Shown: positions 32,088 to 40,399, counted from the stretch's first letter. The stretch is DNA of 40,506 nucleotides from Chloroflexota bacterium (GCA_005882715.1 VBEI01000005.1:1-40506); one strand, 5' to 3'. Numbers and translations: made by a program. Notes: generated by a model not told the origin, from the sequence alone.

Positions 32088-33176
32088 TTACTCAATCAGG
32101 CGGCGCACTGAGACCGAGCTGAGCGGGTCGAAGGCCCCGATGAAGCTGGCCGCCTGGGAGTAAATCGCGTCAACCATCGTGATCTGGACCTCCCAGTGGC
32201 CTTTGCCACCCGTGCAACTCGTGGCGCCGACGCAGGTGTAGCCCTGCAGAAAGGCGAGCGCCCATCCCTGGATCGTAACCGTCTTCACCGGGTCTCCGTT
32301 CAGCGTGACGACCGGAACAATTATGATCCGCGGGCTGGCCGGGCACGCCACTTCGTACTTTGGTACCCCGGAGGGGTTCGGGCCGAACACTTCGCCGAAG
32401 TCGTCCTTGCGATTGCCGTTCTTGTCGCAGCCGGCGGTGGGCTCGGCAGTCAGGCGCTGGTCAATGCCGTGTCCGGTGCCGCCCACTTTGTTGCCGTCCA
32501 GGGCGTCAATGACGGAAGTCTGGCATGCAGGCTCAGTCTGGCCCTGAGCGCAGTAAACGGTATCGGCCGTTCCGTCGATGATGTTGGATTGGTATTCGCT
32601 GGAGCCACCGCCATTACCATCGAGGTCCAGCGCGCCGTACCAGCCGGTGGGCCCTATGCCGGCACCCACCTTGACGCTACAGTTCATATCAACGATCGGG
32701 TTGCCTGCTGGGTCCAGGCAAGTCGAATCACCGAGTACTATCGCCCACGGCATCAAGTTATTGTTCCCCGACACCGACCCGATCCGGGCTGCCGCGCTGG
32801 CGCCGACACCGCTGCTGGTCTTACCGAGAACCCGGCCAAATATCCAGCTGAACTGACGCTCGACCTCGACGTACATCGTGTCGTTAGGGTAGTCAGTCGT
32901 ACGCACCTCTATCGTCTTGAGCTCGCCGGATGATACGCCGTGCTTCGCGGCCCATTCGGCCGCTTTAGACTTCGCGGCTGCCGGGTTCGCTGGTAGTTCA
33001 GCGACGCCGGCCAATGCAGCGGCGTCGGCCGTGTTCTGAAGGTGTCGCCGGTCCTCGAAGAAGAGGCCAAGGTCAATAGCCATGGCTGTGAAGCCCAGAA
33101 GGACTGTCAGGGCCAGGACGAAAATCAGAAGGGTCTGCCCTCGTTCGCGCCTGTCGACTGCTTGTGTTGTACTCAT
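32088..33176 (-). CDS. TadG-like Flp pilus-assembly family protein
   Basis: 362 residues. The N-terminus has the TadE/TadG pattern: basic RRERGQTLLIFVLALTVLLGFTAMAIDLG membrane anchor followed by RRHLQNTADAAALAGVAEL. The rest is a predicted extracellular domain rich in Gly, Asn, Asp and about ten Cys, with a calcium-loop-like DKNGNRKDDFGE stretch. TadG proteins belong to tight-adherence pili, but no other tad gene is in the window. GAGGA precedes the ATG. It is transcribed against smpB and divergently from ssrA. Function beyond a surface-exposed anchored protein is unknown. Confidence 0.8.
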   Translation of the reverse strand: MSTTQAVDRRERGQTLLIFVLALTVLLGFTAMAIDLGLFFEDRRHLQNTADAAALAGVAELPANPAAAKSKAAEWAAKHGVSSGELKTIEVRTTDYPNDTMYVEVERQFSWIFGRVLGKTSSGVGASAAARIGSVSGNNNLMPWAIVLGDSTCLDPAGNPIVDMNCSVKVGAGIGPTGWYGALDLDGNGGGSSEYQSNIIDGTADTVYCAQGQTEPACQTSVIDALDGNKVGGTGHGIDQRLTAEPTAGCDKNGNRKDDFGEVFGPNPSGVPKYEVACPASPRIIIVPVVTLNGDPVKTVTIQGWALAFLQGYTCVGATSCTGGKGHWEVQITMVDAIYSQAASFIGAFDPLSSVSVRRLIE

Positions 33177-33461
33177 AAGTGCTTTCCTCTCAAGGCTCTT
33201 TACCTGTTATGTAGGTTATCGTGGAGGTACGCCCGGTGTCGGTTTACCTGCAGTTAACGTTGGTGAATGCTCGGTTAAGGCTTTCAGGCGCAAGGTGGCA
33301 CAACTAAGCGAGGGCCTGTTCGTGCAGGTCGCCGCTTGTTCGGAGGAAGAGACACGCGCAGCAGTGCTCCCGCGCCCGCTTGGGTAAACGAGTCCCAGTT
33401 CGGCTGGGAGCTTGGTTAAGAGATTTATGTCGAGGCGGCAGCGCCGGATACTCAGGCGTGG

Positions 33462-33467
33462 TAAAAT
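33462..33467 (+). promoter_or_regulatory. -10 element of ssrA
   Basis: TAAAAT ends 9 nt before the predicted 5' end of mature tmRNA at 33476. No convincing -35 at standard spacing. Confidence 0.45.
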
Positions 33468-33475
33468 GATTGCAC

Positions 33476-33835
33476 GGGGACGAAAGGGTTCGACAGGGAA
33501 GGTTGAGCCCGGATTGCAGGCCGAGTTCGTCACCAACTCGAAAATCAGGTGGCGCTAAAAGTAACTGGCAGAACAAACCAGTACGCACTGGCTGCCTAAT
33601 CTAGGCTAGTCACGTTGGGTCCAGGCCTCACCCCGATGGGCAGGGCCCGACGCCGCAATGTCGGGGTGCTGTCTCTCCGACGCCGATGCAGAGAGACCTA
33701 AGACTTTTCGGCTGGCGCGGCGGCAAGTTAGCCGCGGACGTACGTCGCGCGAGATTGAAACGACGGCTAAGCCTGTAGGAGATTCGGGGAGGCTTTCCTC
33801 TGGACGAGGGGTTCGATTCCCCTCCGTCTCCACCA
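33476..33835 (+). ncRNA. ssrA: Transfer-messenger RNA (tmRNA)
   Basis: 360 nt. The 5' end GGGGACG pairs with CGTCTCC near the 3' end to form the acceptor stem (one G-U pair), followed by A and an encoded CCA (33833-33835). The T-arm GAGGGGTTCGATTCCCCTC is intact, and the 5' side continues with the typical AAAGGGTTCGACAGGG. The mRNA-like part lies in the first third (33567-33599), followed by pseudoknot-rich sequence. With SmpB it rescues stalled ribosomes and tags nascent chains for proteolysis. One-piece form, not permuted. Confidence 0.96.
33567..33599 (+). other. tmRNA tag reading frame
   Basis: After GTAACT the resume codon is GGC and the frame encodes GRTNQYALAA before TAA (a second in-window TAG follows in another frame). 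With the alanine carried by tmRNA the tag is AGRTNQYALAA, ending in the ALAA that ClpXP-type proteases recognise. Confidence 0.85.
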
Positions 33836-33847
33836 TGAATATTGCTG

Positions 33848-33893
33848 GCCCCTTCCGGCAACTAAACGCGCTGGAAGGGGCTTATTGATTTAT
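33848..33893 (+). terminator. ssrA terminator
   Basis: GCCCCTTCC (33848-33856) pairs perfectly with GGAAGGGGC (33873-33881), followed by the T-rich TTATTGATTTAT. It begins 13 nt after the tmRNA CCA. Confidence 0.75.
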
Positions 33894-34250
33894 GTCCACC
33901 AAGCCCCGCCTGCCGGGGCGGTTCGGGACGCCGGCACGCGGTTTCGTGTACAGGGATAACACGACGGGGGTGGCGCCTGGGTGTAGCGGGGAGAGCTTCG
34001 TTCCGTCACGGGCACAGGACCACCCGCGACGGCGCGATTCACTGCGACCCGCGCCTTCGGACCTGGGTTCGCGGGTTGGCGTCTTTTCAGTGGCTGAGGC
34101 GATGAAGATAGCGGTCTAGGGCTCCACGCGGGGTTTGTCTCGGAGCATCTCGTTGGTGGGCGCCCGGATGACAAATCACTCTGCGGGTGAGGCAGTAGAC
34201 TAAAGGTGCTGGAGAACATCCCGTGTACGGCAAGCTAGGGACGAAGGAAC
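33894..34250. other. Intergenic region downstream of ssrA, no gene recognised
   Basis: About 357 nt with only short, unconvincing open frames. A small GC-rich hairpin (GCCCCG/CGGGGC near 33903) is visible, and AAGGA lies close to the ATG at 34251. I saw no second copy of the tmRNA 3' end, no integrase and no IS ends here. Confidence 0.4.
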
Positions 34251-34805
34251 ATGAGTGACGTTGCACTACACGGACGCCTAATCGGCCGCGACCGGGAAAT
34301 GCGCGCTCTCGCGGATTTACTGGCCGGCATCCAGGAGCGCGGCGCTGCGGTCATAGTTCGCGGCGAGGCAGGCATCGGCAAATCCTCGCTGGTCGCAGCC
34401 GCGAGCGACAGGGCTCGAGAACGCGGAGTTCAGGTTCTGACGGCCGCGGCTGTTCAGTGCGAGACGCACCTTCCATTTGCGGGTCTGCACCAGCTTCTGC
34501 TCCCCATCCTTGCCGACGCCGATCACCTCCCGCCACCGCAGAGGCGAGCGCTTGATGCCGCGTTTGGAGTGGTCGACGAGAGGGCGCCCGAGCCCTTTGT
34601 TATCGCGCTGGCGACCCTGCACCTGCTTTCGGACGCCGCAGCCCGCGCCCCCCTGCTACTTATCGTTGAAGACGCCCACTGGCTGGACCGTCCGACGGCG
34701 GACGTCTTGACCTTCGTTGCCCGCCGTCTCGAGGGCGATCCCGTCCTTATGCTTGTAGCGATTCGCGACGGCTACGAGAGTCCACTCGATGCGGTCGGAC
34801 TGTAG
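34251..34805 (+). CDS. LuxR-family ATPase regulator, N-terminal fragment (ends at in-frame TAG)
   Basis: 184 residues of a STAND/AAA-type LuxR regulator. It has the usual start LIGRDREMRALADLL, Walker A GEAGIGKSSL, and the Walker B-like LLLIVEDAHWLDRPT. The frame stops at TAG 34803-34805 in the middle of the ATPase region, right after the segment VLMLVAIRDGYES. The same frame continues immediately with ELRVDRLDEASAADLLDA, which is normal sequence for this family. The gene is therefore interrupted by a single amber codon: a nonsense mutation, a read-through site or a sequence error. On its own this fragment lacks DNA-binding and sensor parts. Confidence 0.75.
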   Translation: MSDVALHGRLIGRDREMRALADLLAGIQERGAAVIVRGEAGIGKSSLVAAASDRARERGVQVLTAAAVQCETHLPFAGLHQLLLPILADADHLPPPQRRALDAAFGVVDERAPEPFVIALATLHLLSDAAARAPLLLIVEDAHWLDRPTADVLTFVARRLEGDPVLMLVAIRDGYESPLDAVGL

Positions 34806-34847
34806 GAGCTGCGCGTCGATCGCCTTGATGAGGCATCGGCTGCGGAT

Positions 34848-36998
34848 TTGCTTGACGCGCACAACCCTGACCTGGATTCGGCCGTCCGAACTCGATTGCT
34901 CGAAGAGGCCGAGGGTAACCCATTGGCCTTAGTTGAGTTGCCGGCGGCTCTGAAAACCGACGACATTGCGGCGACGATGCACCCCGCATTGCTGCCGCTT
35001 ACCGCTCGCTTAGAACGGGCCTTCTCGGCGCGCGCATCAGAGTTGTCCGATTCAGCTCGTACCGCGTTACTGGTGGCCGCCGCGGACGATCAAGGGTTGT
35101 TAAGCGAAGTGCTGGCCGCGACGAGTATCGTCGACGGTCCAGAGCACGACGACGCAGTGCTCGCGCCGGCGATCGACGCCGGACTGGTCAAACTGGAAAT
35201 GCCGTACCTTCGCTTTCACCATCCTCTCGTCAGGTCGGCCATCTATCAGTCTGCGAGCATCTCCGAACGTGGGGCGGCGCACGCGGCGCTGGCTAAAGCG
35301 CTGACCCACGATCCAGACCGCCGGGCGTGGCACCTCGCTGCGGCCGCGACCGGACCAGACGAGAAAGTGGCGTTGGAACTTGACGAGGCGGCGGCCCGGG
35401 CGCAGCGGCGAGGGGCGACCGCCGTGGCGGTCGCGGCACTGGAAAGCGCAGCCCGGCTCAGCGACGACCCTACTCGCCGGGGCAGCCGGCTGCTACGCGC
35501 GGCCGAGCTAGCCTTCGAGCTGGGGCGACTCGACGTCGTGCTCCCTCTATTTCAAGAGGCGGAGCGGCTCGAACTGGCTCCCCTTGAGAGAGGGCGGATG
35601 ACGTGGATTCGGGAGATGATGGATCCTCGCAGCCTCGGTGACGTCGCGAGAGTACGTTCCTTAATAGACACCGCCGATCGTGCTCGCGAGGAGGGGGATA
35701 CTGATCTCGCGCTGAACCTCCTCATGCACGCAGCTGCCATGTGCTGGTGGACCGATCCCGGGAAGGAGGCGCGAGATAGCGCTGAGCGGGCTGGCTCTCT
35801 CGATAGCGACGCGAGGCTAGTGGTAATCCTTGCCTTCTCGGCGCCACTCGATCGCGGCCGGGTCGTAATCGATCACCTCGCACATGCGGCATCAGATAGC
35901 GGGAGAGATGCCTTATCCTCGGGATTGCTAGGCGGCGCCGCGACAATGATCGGCGCCTTCGATATCGCGGCCAGGTTCAACGCGGAGTCGGTCGCGGGCT
36001 TACGGGCGCAAGGCCGGCTGAACACTCTGGTTCGTGTGCTCTTCCACCATGCATGGTCGTCATTCAACTTGGCTGACTGGACGGTGGCCATTGCCGCGGC
36101 CGAGGAGGTCAGCCGCTTGGCTGAGGAAACCCGACAGCCAGACCTGGCGGCGGGAGCTCAAGTCGTCCAGTCGATGCTGGCAGCGGTGCGTGGAGAGACC
36201 GAAGTCGCGCAGGGTCTGGCTACGGAGGTCGAGCGGACTGTTCGGTCCAAGGGGTTTGGTTTCATGCTGGCCCTCGTTCAGATGGCGCGTGGCCTGACGT
36301 CCCTCTCTGGCGGGCTCCATGACGAGGCATATGGGCACTTGATTCGACTGTTCGACCATGCCGATCCCGCCTATCACCCCTTCGTTTGCGGATGGGGGAT
36401 GGCAGATCTCGCCGAGGCCGCGGTGCTCAGCGGAAACAGGGAGGCCGCACGGGCTCTCCTGGCAGAACAGCAGCCGATCGCTGATCAGGCCCCATCGACG
36501 TGGCTTCACATGGCTGTGCAATACGCCCGCCCGCTGCTGGCGGAGGACGAGGACGCCGAACCTTTATTCAAATCCGCCCTTGGTGCTGGCATGTCCCGGT
36601 GGCCTCTCTATTGGGCACGCTTGCAGCTGGCCTTCGGCATGTGGCTACGGCGTCAGCGACGCGCCGGTGAGTCACGAGTGTCGCTACGTGCCGCTCGTGA
36701 TGCGTTCGACGCTCTCGGCGCCCTCCCGTGGGGGGAGCGGGCCCGTCAGGAACTGCGCGCCGCAGGCGAGATGAGCCGTCGCCCATCGCCCGGCGCATTG
36801 GATTACCTCTCGCCTCAAGAGCTACAGGTCGCCTTGATGGCGGCCGAAGGAATGACCAATAGGCAGATCGGCCAGCAACTCTACCTGTCCCACCGAACCG
36901 TCAGTACCCACCTATACCGTATCTTCCAGAAGCTCGGGATCACTGCGCGGTCTCAGTTGCCTAATGCGCTGAGCACCCAGACCGTTTCCCCACTCTAG
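34848..36998 (+). CDS. LuxR-family ATPase regulator, C-terminal fragment with HTH
   Basis: 716 residues from TTG 34848, in the same frame as the upstream fragment and open from 34806. It completes the ATPase (RLLEEAEGNPLALVELPAAL), then has a long helical, TPR-like repeat region (about 150-620) rich in Ala, Leu and Arg. A LuxR/GerE helix-turn-helix ends the chain (LSPQELQVALMAAEGMTNRQ, LYLSHRTVSTHLYRIFQKLG). Undivided, the gene (34251-36998) would encode about 915 residues, the usual size for this family. It precedes an MFS pump gene and may once have regulated it. No good ribosome-binding site is seen for a separate start. Confidence 0.75.
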   Translation: MLDAHNPDLDSAVRTRLLEEAEGNPLALVELPAALKTDDIAATMHPALLPLTARLERAFSARASELSDSARTALLVAAADDQGLLSEVLAATSIVDGPEHDDAVLAPAIDAGLVKLEMPYLRFHHPLVRSAIYQSASISERGAAHAALAKALTHDPDRRAWHLAAAATGPDEKVALELDEAAARAQRRGATAVAVAALESAARLSDDPTRRGSRLLRAAELAFELGRLDVVLPLFQEAERLELAPLERGRMTWIREMMDPRSLGDVARVRSLIDTADRAREEGDTDLALNLLMHAAAMCWWTDPGKEARDSAERAGSLDSDARLVVILAFSAPLDRGRVVIDHLAHAASDSGRDALSSGLLGGAATMIGAFDIAARFNAESVAGLRAQGRLNTLVRVLFHHAWSSFNLADWTVAIAAAEEVSRLAEETRQPDLAAGAQVVQSMLAAVRGETEVAQGLATEVERTVRSKGFGFMLALVQMARGLTSLSGGLHDEAYGHLIRLFDHADPAYHPFVCGWGMADLAEAAVLSGNREAARALLAEQQPIADQAPSTWLHMAVQYARPLLAEDEDAEPLFKSALGAGMSRWPLYWARLQLAFGMWLRRQRRAGESRVSLRAARDAFDALGALPWGERARQELRAAGEMSRRPSPGALDYLSPQELQVALMAAEGMTNRQIGQQLYLSHRTVSTHLYRIFQKLGITARSQLPNALSTQTVSPL

Positions 36999-37301
36999 CC
37001 GCTGGACGCCGCTGCACGTCAGCGCGCGTAAGCACCCATTAAGCCACAGGCGCAGAGCGTGCGACGTTTGATTAACGTGCAGAAGCCCGGCGTATATACG
37101 TCATGTTACGGATGCTGAACCCCGTCCGCGCCCGGCATTCTAGGGTTGTCGGTGCCCATACGTCCCTCAACCAAAGGAACCCTGGCAGAGCGATCCAGCT
37201 GATCTCAACAGAGTCATTTGACTGAAGCGAGCTTCCCCCGACCCGCCCTACCGTCGAGACTGCATCAGCCGAGTTTTCAAAGAAGCAAAGGGAGGTAAGC
37301 C
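36999..37301. promoter_or_regulatory. Upstream region of the MFS gene with two dyads
   Basis: 303 nt without a gene. ACGTT-TGATT-AACGT (37064-37078) and the palindrome CGTATATACG (37091-37100) overlap a weak promoter candidate, TTGATT (37068-37073) and TATATA (37093-37098) at 19-nt spacing. This looks like a repressor-controlled promoter with a leader of about 200 nt, but the evidence is positional only. Confidence 0.3.
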
Positions 37302-38849
37302 ATGAGCGAGCAGGCGTACGTGCGGGAAGCGGCTGGGAAAGGCCCGTCGATTCGCTCCGATAGCGGCGAAGTCGCGTCAACCACCGCCCCACGCTGGCTA
37401 GCGCTCCTCGTGCTCTGCTCCGGGTTGCTGATGATCGTCCTCGACCAGACCATCGTCAACGTGGCGCTGCCGTCCATCCAAAGCGACCTCGGCTTTTCAC
37501 AATCGAGCCTCGCCTGGGTGATCAACGCTTACCTGATCGCCTTCGGTGGCCTCCTCCTTCTGGCTGGACGGCTCGGCGATCTCATCGGCCGCAAGCGTAT
37601 ATTTCTGATTGGCCTGGCCCTCTTTACCACCGCCTCGCTCTTGTGCGGAATTTCTTGGAGTCCCGCGATGCTCGTAGCGGCACGGTTCGTTCAGGGCGTT
37701 GGCGGCGCCATGACCTCTGCCGTGATCCTGGGCATGATCGTCACGCTATTTCCCTTGCCGCGCGAGCGGGCCCGAGCGATCGGTGTCTACAGCTTCGTTG
37801 CGAGCGGTGGCGCCGCCATCGGCCTTCTCGCCGGTGGCGCTATCACCGAGGCGATCAGCTGGAACTGGATCTTTTTCGTCAACCTACCGATCGGAATCGC
37901 GGCCTTCCTCACTGCTATCCGAATCCTCGGGACTGAGCAGGGAATAGGCCTCAGCGGGGGAGCCGACGTCAGTGGCGCCGTCCTCGTGACCGGCGCGCTG
38001 ATGCTCGGGGTATACACGCTCGTCGAAGCCGCGGACTATGGTTGGGCTTCCTTGCACACTGTGGGCCTCGGCGCCCTTTCGATAGCGTTGCTGGCGGCAT
38101 TCGTTGTTCGTCAGGCAACGGCGGCCAAGCCACTCCTTCCATTACGCATCTTCAAGTCGCGCAACGTCTCGGGCGCCAACGCTACTGTTGCGCTGATGAT
38201 CGGCGGATTCTTCGGGATGTTTTTCCTCGGAGCGCTGTACATGCAGCGCGTGCTCGGCTACGGTCCGGTCGAGGTCGGCCTCGCCTTCCTGCCCGTCGCA
38301 CTCCTAATCGGGACGCTCGCGCTGGGTTTCTCCGCGCGGCTGAACACGCGTTTCGGCCCCGGGACGGTGTTGGTCCCCGGCCTATCGCTCGGTGTGGCCG
38401 CGCTGGCGCTGCTCACGCGCGCACCCGTCGAGGCCGACTACGTCACCGACATATTGCCAGCGATGCTGCTGCTCGGCGTCGGCGCCGGCCTTTCCTTCCC
38501 GGCGCTGACGACCCTGGCGATGTCGGGCGCCACGCCCAGCGACTCGGGTCTCGCCTCAGGCCTAATCAATACAACGCAGCAGGTCGGCGGCGCGCTAGGT
38601 CTCTCGATTCTGGCGACACTCGCTACTTCACGAACGGATGCTCAACTCTCCGACGGAGTGAGCACGGCGTCCGCTCTCACCAGCGGCTACCATCTCGCCT
38701 TCGGCGTCGGGGCGGCCTTCATTGCGGCAGCGCTCGCGCTGGCGGTGGCATTGCTGCAGAAGCGGGCCGAACCGCGTGTCGAGAGTGCTCCCGAATCCGA
38801 GACCTCGCAGCCGATGATACCCGCAGTCTCTACGAGGCGTTGCCCATGA
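37302..38849 (+). CDS. DHA2-type MFS drug/proton antiporter (14-TM)
   Basis: 515 residues with about 14 membrane segments. After a short cytoplasmic N-terminus come LDQTIVNVALPSIQSDLG (the DHA2 motif D1), then the loop 2-3 motif GRLGDLIGRKRIF (motif A) and FVQGVGGAMTSAVILGMI, then the motif-C-like GAAIGLLAGGAITEAISWNWIFFVNLPIG. These mark EmrB/QacA-like exporters. Substrate unknown. ATG has GGAGG with a 6-nt spacer. Its stop overlaps the start of a 26-codon micro-ORF (ATGA), the first link in a chain of coupled genes. Confidence 0.92.
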   Translation: MSEQAYVREAAGKGPSIRSDSGEVASTTAPRWLALLVLCSGLLMIVLDQTIVNVALPSIQSDLGFSQSSLAWVINAYLIAFGGLLLLAGRLGDLIGRKRIFLIGLALFTTASLLCGISWSPAMLVAARFVQGVGGAMTSAVILGMIVTLFPLPRERARAIGVYSFVASGGAAIGLLAGGAITEAISWNWIFFVNLPIGIAAFLTAIRILGTEQGIGLSGGADVSGAVLVTGALMLGVYTLVEAADYGWASLHTVGLGALSIALLAAFVVRQATAAKPLLPLRIFKSRNVSGANATVALMIGGFFGMFFLGALYMQRVLGYGPVEVGLAFLPVALLIGTLALGFSARLNTRFGPGTVLVPGLSLGVAALALLTRAPVEADYVTDILPAMLLLGVGAGLSFPALTTLAMSGATPSDSGLASGLINTTQQVGGALGLSILATLATSRTDAQLSDGVSTASALTSGYHLAFGVGAAFIAAALALAVALLQKRAEPRVESAPESETSQPMIPAVSTRRCP

Positions 38850-38926
38850 GCACCGTCACCGCCGAACCTTTGGTGTCGCTCCCAATACAACTGCGGTCGC
38901 ACCGCAGACTAAGGAGGCTTCTATGA
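38846..38926 (+). CDS. 26-residue micro-ORF bridging the MFS and oxidoreductase genes
   Basis: ATG at 38846 overlaps the MFS stop and its TGA (38924-38926) overlaps the ATG of the next gene at 38923. The peptide starts MSTVTAEPLV and ends RRLRRLL. It contains the hairpin CTGCGGT-CGC-ACCGCAG (38891-38907) and the downstream gene's ribosome-binding site. It may serve translational coupling only; no homology recognised. Confidence 0.35.
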   Translation: MSTVTAEPLVSLPIQLRSHRRLRRLL

Positions 38927-39630
38927 CCACGAATGACCTGGAATCAGCACAGGATGCTAGCACGATGATCGGTATCATCGGCGCCGGCAACCTTGGACAG
39001 GCCTTGGCGCGCACGGCGCTGCGGGCCGCCCGGAAGGTCGTGATCTCGAACAGCCGCGGCCCTGAATCTCTGGCACCAGTGGTCGCCGCTCTCGGCGCGG
39101 GCGTGTCGGCCGGCACGGTCCGTGAGGCGGCGGCAGCCAGCATCGTCGCAATCGCGGTGCCGTGGAGCAGCGTCCCCACAGCCGTCAGCGGGTTGCAATG
39201 GCACGGCCAGACTGTCATCGACGCGACGAACGCGTGGGACGCCGAACTCGGCGGCCGCACCTCCAGCGAGCTCGTCGCCGATCTCGTCCCGGGTGCCCGG
39301 CTGGTAAAGGCCGCAAACACGCTTTGGGCGGAGGTCCTGGGCGCCGATCCCCACGAGGCGGGCGGCCGTCGCGTGATCTTCCTGTCCGGCGACGACGCCG
39401 CGGCCAAGGCCTCGGTCGTCGAGCTGTTCGACGCCGCCGGCTTCTTCGTGATCGATGTCGGTGACCTGGTGACGGGCGGACGCATGCAACAGCAGGGGGC
39501 CCCCTGTCAGGTCAAAACCTCGTGGGGCTTGCCCCAGTCAGATAGCGAGGCTCAGCGAGGTCCCGCCCGCAGGACGGGCCTCTGGGAGAAAGCAAATTGT
39601 CGAGGCACGATTGTGAGGAGAGAACAATGA
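38923..39630 (+). CDS. NADP-binding oxidoreductase (F420-dependent NADP reductase-like) with 3' frameshift
   Basis: 235 residues as read. The Rossmann start IGIIGAGNLGQALARTAL and ISNSRGPESL fit the NADPH-dependent F420 reductase/pyrroline-reductase-like family, and the core through DLVTGGRMQQ is normal. After that the frame becomes low-quality. Adding one G to the five-G run at 39495-39499 would instead give GGPLSGQNLVGLAPVR and a stop at 39545, the usual family ending. So the last about 38 residues are probably the result of a one-base loss, real or from sequencing. The ATG has GGAGG with a 5-nt spacer. The shifted stop overlaps the next micro-ORF start. Confidence 0.8.
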   Translation: MTTNDLESAQDASTMIGIIGAGNLGQALARTALRAARKVVISNSRGPESLAPVVAALGAGVSAGTVREAAAASIVAIAVPWSSVPTAVSGLQWHGQTVIDATNAWDAELGGRTSSELVADLVPGARLVKAANTLWAEVLGADPHEAGGRRVIFLSGDDAAAKASVVELFDAAGFFVIDVGDLVTGGRMQQQGAPCQVKTSWGLPQSDSEAQRGPARRTGLWEKANCRGTIVRREQ

Positions 39631-39722
39631 TCGAGAAGCATATTGAGCGGACCGCGGACAGCAGCGAAGAAGGGACTCCGCCGGGTTGCTCTTCGAAGAA
39701 AAAGCAGAGGGCGTCCCAATGA
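39627..39722 (+). CDS. 31-residue micro-ORF upstream of the CDGSH gene
   Basis: ATG 39627 has a strong GAGGAG (39615-39620) 6 nt upstream. The peptide begins MIEKHIERTADSSEEG and contains CSSKKK. Its TGA (39720-39722) overlaps the ATG of the CDGSH gene at 39719. A ribosome-binding site this good suggests it is translated, either as a coupling leader or a small protein. No homology recognised. Confidence 0.45.
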   Translation: MIEKHIERTADSSEEGTPPGCSSKKKQRASQ

Positions 39723-40399
39723 CGCGGAAGGTTACCGTAACCCGAAACGGCCCCTACGTGGTTGAAGGCGCCATCCCGCTAGCCAATCAGACTATAGAAA
39801 GCGACTCCGAAGGCGGGTCCCGGGAGTGGCTTGAGGGACCAACGTTCGAGGTCGACGAAGTGTATAACCTCTGTCGCTGCGGGCAATCGTCGAACAAGCC
39901 GTTTTGTGACAGTACACACCTCAAGGTCGGGTTCGATGGTACCGAAACGGCCTCGAGGGCTCCGTATCTCGATCAAGCGGATGTCTTTGAGGGCCCGGCG
40001 ATGGATTTGACCGACGCTCAGCCGCTCTGTGCGAGCGGCCGATTCTGCGATCCCGACGGTAGCATTTGGAACCTGATCGAGCAGACCGACGACCCCGACG
40101 CAGTCAAGAAAGTGAAGCACCAGAGTGGTCATTGCCCGTCCGGGCGGCTGGTGGTCTGGGACAAGGCCACGAGGCAGCCGTACGAGCCGGTCTTCGAGCC
40201 TTCGATCGGCCTCGTCCAGGACCCGGTCGCGGGCGTCAGCGGTCCGATCTGGCTGAGGGGTGGGGTAACCATTGAATCAGCAGACGGCGCGGCCTACGAG
40301 ATACGGAACCGAGTTACCCTCTGTCGCTGCGGCGCCTCCAACAACAAGCCCTTCTGCGATGGTTCACACATCACGATCGGCTTCCAGGACGGCTCATGA
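39719..40399 (+). CDS. Double-CDGSH iron-sulfur protein with central mono-cluster ferredoxin-like domain
   Basis: 226 residues from ATG 39719 (a TTG at 39686 in frame is less likely). Two CDGSH-type [2Fe-2S] motifs are visible: CRCGQSSNKPFCDSTH (about 49-64), where Gly of CDGSH is Ser, and the canonical CRCGASNNKPFCDGSH near the C-terminus (about 202-217). Between them LCASGRFCDPDGSIW and SGHCPSGRLVVWD resemble the divergent 4Fe-4S mono-cluster (Fer4_19) domain. The C-C-C-H ligand sets look complete. The likely role is electron transfer or Fe-S handling. The stop overlaps the next ATG. Confidence 0.9.
   Translation: MTRKVTVTRNGPYVVEGAIPLANQTIESDSEGGSREWLEGPTFEVDEVYNLCRCGQSSNKPFCDSTHLKVGFDGTETASRAPYLDQADVFEGPAMDLTDAQPLCASGRFCDPDGSIWNLIEQTDDPDAVKKVKHQSGHCPSGRLVVWDKATRQPYEPVFEPSIGLVQDPVAGVSGPIWLRGGVTIESADGAAYEIRNRVTLCRCGASNNKPFCDGSHITIGFQDGS

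Noticed and set aside
33892-34119. 75-codon frame after ssrA
   Set aside because: It begins inside the terminator's T-rich tail, has no ribosome-binding site and no recognisable sequence.
38042-38926. 294-codon plus-strand frame overlapping the MFS gene
   Set aside because: Arg/Ala/Gly-rich shadow of the MFS frame; only its last 26 codons, which are coupled by ATGA, were kept as a possible micro-ORF.
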